DNA of 64,000 bases. It comes from Trichuris trichiura (lineage: Eukaryota; Nematoda; Enoplea; Trichinellida; Trichuridae). The notes beneath the pieces were generated by a model. The model saw nothing but the letters and a program-made list of their open reading frames with translations, was not told the origin of the DNA and did not search any database. Below, in pieces: positions 55,697 to 64,000 of the stretch (positions are counted from its first letter, which is position 1; the number at the start of each line of letters is the position of its first letter). The stretch covers positions 62,001 through 126,000 of the forward strand of contig JBAJFE010000062.1 of the NCBI GenBank assembly GCA_037903355.1. The letters run 5' to 3'. A program made the translations under genes and the position numbers.

Positions 55697-57650
55697 GTCC
55701 TTAAGGGAACCGCAATTTTCCTTATCAGCACTGCATGTTCGCAGTCAGAGTGCATACAATCGCAACTCCAACGGAGCTTTATATATGCTGTCTGCTTTTT
55801 TCCTGAAAGAGACACTGAGTCATTCGGAAGGATGTACTGTAACTTGCTAATCCCTTCAAGCAGACCCAAAAGTTATTAATCAAGAAGGTGAAGCTTCTCG
55901 CCAGCGTGCTGTTCAAACGTTTCTTTTCAAGAAACCCATTTTAAAGCTTACGGTCTACCTGAGCTGTTCCTTATTGCGAAATGATGAGGATAACCATGTA
56001 CGGTGATTCAGAAAATTTTACAACTTCCAACCGATGCCTTGTGCAAGCAGTATATTTGCAATGGCCATAAGAAACAAAAAATGTGAGCTTTCGAGACTTC
56101 CCTACTGCTGCGTTCACTGAACCAGTTAACGACATAGACAATGGCAACACCATCTGTCCTTGGAAAATAGAAAGTCAAACTGCTTTGAGCAGAATGGCAT
56201 TCTGCGCATAAACAGCTCTGGAGAGTTTAGTTAGGCATTTCGCAACTTCTGAAAGGATAGCTGCGCAGTGATGAGTAATAGTTCTATAACAGATCACAGG
56301 CACAACCATTAAGAGGTATGATGTTTGCGACTTCGTTACTTCTTGCAGCCTTTCCTTACACTGGATAAGCTCCTAAACAGGAATTACGAGGATGCAAAGA
56401 AAACAAGCAATACACGTGGATCAGCCCATAGTCAGTTTGGGACCGTGAACACCTCTACTGGCCAAAGCTCTAATTGCCTTCGCCAACGAGGTGTTTTAAG
56501 AAGAGAGTATTGATACGTAGGCAAGTACGTTTAAGCATTTGGAGGTAAAGTGATGAAGAACGGTTGCATTTTAAAGGCTTTATTTACATCTGCTCCAAAC
56601 CTTAAGGCAAACTCATCCACACGACGCCAGATAATTATATCTGTAATTACTGGGATGTCTACCGAAAGAATTTACTCTTTGTAATCACTCGATGCTCAAT
56701 GGCACTATTGCTGGCAAAAACATGAGAAAGCTCAGTGTAGTAGGCAGTTTTAAACAGTAGTTATTGCTTTAACTGATCCGAGTGCGTGTCAGTTAGTGAC
56801 CATTTTAAGTTTCCCTCTGAGGACTTCGGCATAGCTGACTGCCCCTACAAACGTTTATCAGAGTTTCTACACAAAGAAATATGAGCCCTACCGTTCGTAG
56901 GGGACTGATTTTGCTTCTATTGTATGCATGTGATTGCAATGAACGTCGGTCTTTGAAGACGGAAGTAAAAAACAGCTAACTCACCAAGAAAGAATGCTGG
57001 ATATTTTAGCGGATCAAAGCTTTATTTTCACGGCGTTTCAACTGTAGCCTTGAAACTGACTGAGGTGACAAAAGTTTTCTCTTTGTTGCATTATTTACAG
57101 CATTTTAAAAAATCATACTAGCGCAAGCAAGTTCGAAGTGACAGTAAGTGAATAAACGCAGTCAACGGCTTTGTAGGATTTAACGCTGATACTAGACTGG
57201 AAGCACCTGCCAATGGAAAAGCACACTTGTCGCACAAACCAAATTCTTAATAACCATTATCGCAAATTTTGCAATCTTGCAACCATCAGGCGTTAGAAAT
57301 AATTTCTGATGTTCTGGAAATTTTGGAAAACATCGACGTGCGGATCAACTGCTAACGCGCACGTCGTTACAAGAGTGAGTTACAAACGTAGTCGTTTGGC
57401 CAACACAAAATCTTATTAGCCCTCATCAGGAAATTGCTGATCGCTTTTTGAATGCTTGACTGGTTGCAAGGTTCAACTAGTACAGCGGACAAGGTAAACT
57501 ATTTCAACAGGAGAAAAGACATAACATCGTAATCTTATTTTGTTCTTCTTTTTTCTTTAATTCGTGACAGGGTTCTTGGAAATCTTTTTTGAAGAAACCT
57601 TTTACCGCTTTGAACCCGTTCTCTTCACATAAACGTTTATTGTTACATAA
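55697..57650. other. Spacer between duplicate copies
   Basis: No gene recognised. 56740-56840 resembles 47184-47290. From about 57600 a Penelope-like terminus begins, with a damaged ribozyme core near 57660-57695. Confidence 0.45.
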
Positions 57651-58094
57651 ACGTTGCGGAGCTTCTGGGACACTCTGAAGCCCGTCTTCAGAGCTACGAA
57701 TACGCAGCGACGGACCGGTCTCCATGGTTGTAAGCCCCTCCGTCTGCCCAACTTTGGGCAGGCCGCAGCTGTCAGCTCTATCTTCAGGCGTCAAGCTTTG
57801 GTCCCGCGTAGTTAGTCAAACGGTAGAGCGAGCGCCCAGCCGACCTACGGCGGCGGCGGCACCGCAACAATTGAACGGCAAGGTGCAAGCATAAGGTGCA
57901 TACCCGTCCGTCTTAAACGAAACGGATTTTAAACGTCTCTTTCCTGTGACTGACCGATCTGTCACTGTGCTACTGTTTTTGTTGTCCTCGCTTGCCTCTC
58001 TCTTATTTTCCTTTTTCTTTTGGATTTTTGAAAAACATTTTACGGTTTTAACCCGTTTTTATAGAACGTTTATTGACGTTAATAAGCGTTTTAC

Positions 58095-58136
58095 ACGAAG
58101 CTTTCGGGTCCTACCTTGACCCATCTTCAGCGTCAA
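58095..58136 (-). ncRNA. Hammerhead ribozyme core (duplicate)
   Basis: Duplicate of the core at 47697-47740. One base differs in the 5-prime side of stem I (GACG instead of CACG), leaving three pairs. Confidence 0.55.
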
Positions 58137-59208
58137 CAATGCCCAACAAGTTCTAATTTAATCGTATTGACAATTCATTTACCAAAAAATTGTCATCACG
58201 AAAAAGGGCAATAATGGAAAATTGTTCATTTACCATTTTAATATTGAAGTTACTCTTACTACTGCCGGAGCGTTACAATAAAAAGTGTGTCAGCTTACGC
58301 TATGTACAAATATTCAACGAGATAATTGCTTAGGAACGGTAGGTTTTGTTTTTGTTTCCGAAAGGTTGCAACCCTTAAGGGGATGGTGACTCGCCACCCG
58401 CTCACAGTGCGCCCATATGTTTACCTTTAAAAACGATGGCGTGCGTCACGTAACGTTGGTAGTTATTTTCGCTATGCCATTATTACTCTCGTCTCTCGAA
58501 GCTCACTTTAAGTGGTCCGCAACCATTGCGTAGAAGACACTTGGAAAAGTCCCTCTTGGCTGAAATATCAACTACTCTCTATATGACGAGTTGCTTCTCT
58601 CGTTATTAGTCTCATATGCCACGGAGTTCACTTTTTAAACAGTCATGACTATTCTTTCCAGGAGTATGACCCGTAATTACTTTACTCATGCTCCAGGAGT
58701 GCGACTTACCTTATGTGCTACAGCAAAGTACGCTAACGAACAGCCTTTTGTCTTAAGCGCTATTCTGCAAATGATCAAGTTTCCTTTATCCAGCTTTTAA
58801 CTGACAAGAATGCATGGCTTTCGCGCTCTTTACCAGCTCCAGCATTCAACGCGAACAAGCGAGTTAATTTTATAGGCGGAAAGGAAGACGATTAAGAAGC
58901 AAAGAGCTACATGTAGAGTTGTGTAAGTTTAGGTTACAGTGCCGACACCATAACCATCACGTAGTCTAATTAGAATGAAGCCCTCAGCCTGGATTGTCTA
59001 TAGTGCAGCAAAAGGTTTCTTGAGCGGTCGCGCAAGTAAAGCGCTATTCAGAGTATTGCAGCAAAATGCGGTATTCTTTAACTTAATGTGTACCTTTACT
59101 AAGGTAGAAGTACAGTTCAGTTGCGCTCTCCTAACAACACAACATGCACTTGAAAGCTGTTCTTCTTTCTCTTCATCCCCGTAGCAGCATGTTGCTTCGT
59201 TAAGCCAT

Positions 59209-59725
59209 TTACTTCTTCTTCTTAGTGACCTTGTTCTTCACGTTGGTTGCGGCACCCTTTGTCGCTTTGAATGCTTTCTTACTGCCTTTTGTGACCGTCG
59301 TTGCAAACTTCCTTGCGAAACCTTTCACACCACCATTTCCACCTTTGGTCCTGCAGCGAGTTCAATTACAATTATGAATGTCTCCCCTACGTTACTCACT
59401 TAGCTCCCTTCTGAGAACCAGCGTTTTTGCCACCGGCTTGTGGTGTTGCCATAGGCTGTCTTGGTTTGGCTGTTGTTGTTGTTGTCGTTGTTGACAGTAC
59501 GCTTTCCGGCGTTTGATCTTCTTTCTAAATAGCGAAACTATCATGTGGAAAACAGCGAGAGTTAGTTTCTCAGAGGTTGCCTCTGGTTCCTCATTCAGTT
59601 GTTCCGGTGCAGATTCTTCCTCGCAGACGGCCTGAAGAAGTGCAGTTAATAAATACCCAGTGGCATTAGTTGATCCTCACAGTTGAAATGAAAAAGCCAA
59701 GCAAAAAGATGTAGGTGAGCAGCAT
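59209..59725 (-). CDS. Secreted lysine-rich protein D, duplicate
   Basis: Exons 59725-59681, 59631-59581, 59524-59400 and 59350-59209. Every exon, splice site (including the GC donor of intron 2) and the TATA box at 59760-59767 are the same as in the copy at 48813-49329, so the two encode the same product as far as I can see. Confidence 0.65.
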
Positions 59726-60397
59726 TGTCGCAGGTTGTTTCTAAACGGGACCGCTCGGCTTTATATAGAGGATAGAGAATGAACGGGCGGGTCTATCGTA
59801 TTGCCGCACGGGTTTACTTTGTTACCATTGTCAATAAACGTATGTACATTCAGTGCTGTTTTGCTGTTTCAAAATGTGCAAGCACCAGTCAGTATACGAG
59901 CAGGAATGTATGCAACGTTTCAATTTTTCGTAGGCGGAATAATACCGCAATCGTCTTCTCATCTATTCAGGAAGGTGAATAAACTGTTTGAGCGTTTTCC
60001 TAAAAGACTCGCTGAGTGATGCAACATGAAACACATTCCGTGTTGCAGAGCATCGTGTCATTGCTCAGGATAGGACGATGCTCAAACCGATGCCAATACA
60101 ACCGCTTCATCGTTCTGCATTTCGCGCGCTGTCGTGAGCAGGTTTTGGGGCATTGCTGCAATTCTACTCGTCACGTTCGTCCTTGCCCAATGTCCTCAAA
60201 GTTCATTCACGCTGTTCGTCCAGCTTAACTTCCTAGCAGAGAAGGATTGCCCTTTGCATGCTCCCTAAGCGGTATGTGTCTGAACATTTTCGAGTCGCTG
60301 TATATCTTCCGCTAGAAGCAAAATGGTCGAACGTTTGGGCGACTGTGGGCAACTGCACCATAAAAAATGTTGTCAGAAAACTTTTTCCCAACCGAGT

Positions 60398-60682
60398 TCA
60401 AATTTGAAGAATCTTTGCTGTTTCTTCATCTCGTGTATTGGGGATTCTTTTATGATTGTGAGTGAAACTGTACTGTAGCTTCTTCGTATCAGGTTGTTGA
60501 TCATAGGTGAACTTCAATTGAGGATTTAGCTTTCGCATCGTTTCGATGCCCAGAGAAGTTCCCCTATTGGAAGCTAGCGTAGTTTGCAACTCGTTGTGAT
60601 CAGCGGTTGGGAAAATGAATGAGCATTTTTTCCGCGTAGTCTTTGTGGGGAGACCATAACGGTTGTGGTTCGCTTTGACTTC
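60398..60682 (-). CDS. Duplicate of the possible terminal exon at 50002-50286
   Basis: Same sequence at offset 10396. See the entry at 50002 for the description. Confidence 0.3.
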   Translation of the reverse strand, partial: EVKANHNRYGLPTKTTRKKCSFIFPTADHNELQTTLASNRGTSLGIETMRKLNPQLKFTYDQQPDTKKLQYSFTHNHKRIPNTRDEETAKILQI

Positions 60683-63600
60683 TCAGTAAAAGCAGACCTA
60701 CTAAGCATCACTTTTTTCGCCCACCAGAGTCACGTGCCGCCATTTCTATTTTGCAGTTCGTCACACTGGCGGAGTTCTTCATCAGAGTCACTGTTAATTG
60801 TAAGGGTGCAGTACGTGTTGAAAGAAGAATTGCTGAACAACTTCAAGAAGGGAGAGCAACAACGATTCCATCTGTTGAAGCACTGGCTGAAGTTGACAGC
60901 CGTGCTACCGACGGTGCACATTTCATGATGCTAACTCAATTTGGTCTGGCAGCTGTCTATAGTCTGCGCAACGTGCGAACGAAACCGTAGCTAATTTTCT
61001 ATGCCTTGCGCTCTGGTAATTTATTCATAAGATCAGAATATTGAGTTGAAGAAATTAAGCAAACCGATGAGCAGGTAACTTTTGGAGTGTGTGAGAACAA
61101 GGAGGTAGTATCCTCAGATACTCTGTAGGAGTGGCCACTATTATCTGTAGACGAGCATGTCAATCATACTTTGCGCAAGAAATGCGTTACATTTGCTTAC
61201 CCTTAAACCCGTTGTCGAGCATTGCAGTGCAACCGACAAGCCAAAACGTTTGGAAAAGCTTGAGGACTTGTTGTACGTGCACGAAATCAAGTAGAAAAGG
61301 AGAGTCAGCCAATGAGACATTGTGAAGAAGGTGTCTGCACGGTTTAAAGTGAGAAAAGATTTCTTCGGAAAAAAGGATGTTGCTAGTGTAACCTATCGAT
61401 TTCTCACAATAAGCGAAATGCAGCACGTCATGTGCATCTGAAAGCAACCTTACTTTGTGTTAGCAAGAGGCTATTCTATTAGAATACCTGTTTTGCCGAA
61501 TACATTGCCCAAGTTCATCCATGAGTGCCTTAGGTTCGCTTATTTTCCGCTCTAGTAGTGCAATACTTTGTCCTTCACGTTATGGCCCATTGGTCTCCCG
61601 TAACCATCAGAAAGTCTGGGTAGCGCATGTTCGTTTTGCAACTTCCATGCCTTCCTATGTTTCTTGAAGCAGCCTTTTGTAATACTACGTCACGGATTAG
61701 GCGTAGGTCGCAAACTGGGGTACAATTCGCTGGCGATGGCCTGCTCAGGTTGGTCTTTTCGGGCGAGCCGTCTATGCTGTGAGTGGACAGTGTTAATCTG
61801 AAAGGTACCAAGTATTACGTCATTCAATTGCCTTGCAAAAGCCCTTCCTTGTTTTCACATGTCCTCACTTCAGACCTGCCATGTTTCAGTGCACGAAGCA
61901 GTTTATTCCAATCGAGTCTGATTTTTGGCTTATGACGGGCACGATTCGATGGATCTTCCTTTTATTTTGGTCAGCGGGAATTACGTTCTGCCGACCATAT
62001 TTCGAAAGCTTCCATTCCATTTAATATTTCTCGGCGTGGAGACCTCCCTCTGCTGTGCGGGCAAGTATTTTGTCAAGTGATCACGCCGCTGGAGAACCTT
62101 ATTCCGGTGCCTCTGAAGCTACATGATCCCGGTCAGTCGTGCTTGAAAAGTATCTTTTCGCTGGCTGTTTCGTTTTCTTGCCATCTCTGTTCCTCACTGC
62201 TTCCTTACCATGCGGCACGTTTCCGCGGGTTACTTGCCCACCGATTCGTGGCCATAGGCCGGCGCACTTCCATTTGCTTTGGCTGTTCTGGGATTCTGCA
62301 GGTCAAGTTATCTGAAGATGGTTGCCAGCAAAAGGAAAGTCTACACGCGCGTACGGGCGTGCGCTTTTTCTTTCTCAAGCAGCGCGTTTAACTGGAACAA
62401 GGGCAGTATTTTAGTCCCCCCGGTCTTCGACAGGCTTCATTTTCCAGGTAATTCTTTCCAACGGAACAACTTTCTATGGACATATTTTTCTGCACCTTTG
62501 CGCAGTACTTATGCGGGTCTAGCAGTTTTGAACCTTTGTAAAAACATCTACCCGTATGTATCTCAAGTATAGCGGTATTTGCCTGACTTTGAGGGTTTAG
62601 TATTGCGCGTCACGATAAAATGGATTTTGACAGATTCATTTGCTTACTATTTACCGACAGGGCAAAGCATACGAAAGAAACAGCACAGACAGTTGTGGTT
62701 GCCTGTTGCTCCGATTTATGAAATATGATTGAGCAATGAAATCAGAGCGAATTGTAGCGGGACAAACGTTGTCTTATGGAAACGTTTGTTTCTCTGTTCT
62801 CATTTTTGCAGCACAATGAAAAGGAACATCGCAGAAGGTAGGATGTTGGAAACAGGATACAAGGAAAAGTAGATTCCACGACGCGTTTGCTAACGGAGCA
62901 ATAGAAACTAGCCGTTGGAAATGTATCATAAGAAAAGAAAACTCACAAAATGTATAAGCAGTACGAAAAGGCCTTCTGAAATGAAGTTTTCCAAGCATGG
63001 GCGGTGAGGCATTACGCATTGTGAGCTGAACCAAAAGGAGACTTTTCTAGTGGTGATAGGGGAGATCAGACATCATAGTGGATTAGTACCAGTGAGCTCG
63101 TGGTTCCGTTCACTTGCGTCAAAATGGATTGCTTTCTGCAACTGTACTCGCGCATTTACAGAATGTCCTTGACGACACTTTGCCTATTGAGCAATCGAAA
63201 TTCGAACACTTCATGTGAAGTAGACGTCTTCTTCACTCTGCAACTAATTCAGCAACGCTTCCTCTATACAGTAAGAGCTTCCCATTTTGGTCTCAATTGC
63301 TGTTCTGCAGAGCAGACGTTTCCTGGCAGTATGAGGTAGGGAAGAACAGCTTGTCCAAACCGCACTAGCGCCTCTGTCCATGGTGCCTGTTTATAATTTG
63401 CATAATGATAAGGCTGCTCCATGATTATTCCCGTTTTCATTTTTAACATTTCACGTATTGCCATTTGTCCATACGTTTTACGTAAGCAAGTTGGTTAACT
63501 GAAGAACATGAACGTCCTTTCAGACATAGGGAAAGCGCAGAGCAAGTGGACTACATGGTTGATTTCGTCTAGCAAAGGCGAACACAGCTGCTGACAGACC

Positions 63601-63837
63601 ACACAGTGACTTGAATGATGCCATCATCACGGATTGGCAACAGCGCAGCATATCATTTAAGTGAACAGCCGCGCGAGTGTGACGCGTTATTTGTATTGCA
63701 GCGAAATGGAAATTCATGAAGTTATTTCACATCTTTCCTGGGGTGAAATTGCAGCTCAGTCGCGCGTTCATAAGTACAGAACATGCACTAGCGAATCAGG
63801 GTTCTTCCAGGTCATTTCGTTGAGCCCATTTCCTTCT

Positions 63838-64000
63838 TCCGGACTATGTTACCTTTCACGTTCTTCGCGGTTGTCTTTGTAGCTTTGGAAGCTTTCTTGC
63901 CACCTTATGCAACCGACCCTGTAAACGTCTTCGCGAAACCTTTCGCACCTCTTCCCTTTGCCCTGCAGCGAGTCTGATTACAGATGGGAATGTATCCCTT
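63838..64000 (-). pseudogene. Duplicate of the dead D paralogue, cut by the window end
   Basis: Matches 53441-53603, including the in-frame TAA (63907-63905). Only exon 4 and part of intron 3 are inside the window. Confidence 0.7.

Larger units (their letters stand above)
57700..64000. repeat. Second copy of the large tandem duplication
   Basis: Counterpart of 47300-53603. It continues beyond the window. Confidence 0.95.

Noticed and set aside
55600..55869. N-terminal extension of the Penelope-like frame
   Set aside because: It crosses the inverted terminus and the target duplication into host DNA, so it is chance read-through.
57655..57697. Additional hammerhead-like site
   Set aside because: CTGAAGA and a stem II are present on the minus strand, but GAAA is replaced by AGAA and no stem I forms; counted as decayed.

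Overview
This is eukaryotic DNA. A parasitic roundworm, most likely of the whipworm group (Trichuris-like), fits best. The evidence is: very short introns (about 45-70 bases) in a DEAD-box helicase gene, a cluster of secreted WAP-domain genes, a run of three GCCTAA units (the nematode telomere repeat TTAGGC on the other strand), many tiny TATA-driven secreted-peptide genes, and Ty3/Gypsy, Copia and Penelope-like retroelements. The taxon is inference.

Layout. (1) Positions 1 to about 18400: four diverged tandem units (A1-A4). A unit carries a small minus-strand gene with a signal-like N-terminus (family X), a small single-pass membrane protein gene, and a three-exon secreted cysteine peptide (family S). 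Units have been broken by a Copia fragment (4835-7500), a 265-base replacement holding telomere repeats (9826-10090) and an intact Gypsy element (12005-16739). (2) 19700-25400: two convergent multi-exon WAP genes plus an extra WAP exon. (3) 27509-29044: a DDX49/Dbp8-type RNA helicase, the only clear housekeeping gene. (4) 29270-39367: two tandem paralogous units (B1, B2), each with a small secreted-peptide gene, a second minus-strand gene, a 32-codon small frame and a long AGT microsatellite; a Copia RT/RNase H fragment lies between them. (5) 42273-42933: another secreted cysteine peptide gene, homologous to family S. (6) 47300-64000: a nearly exact 10.4-kb-period duplication carrying a four-exon gene for a secreted lysine-rich protein and a dead paralogue of it.

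Scattered through the window are short foldback copies of a Penelope-like element with 10-15 base target duplications. Their termini carry hammerhead ribozyme cores (CTGANGA, hairpin, GAAAGCT) whose short stem I covaries between copies. The window reads as a fast-evolving secretome neighbourhood built by tandem duplication, repeatedly disrupted by retroelements. Several genes below were found by following splice sites and comparing paralogues, because their exons are too short to stand out as open frames.
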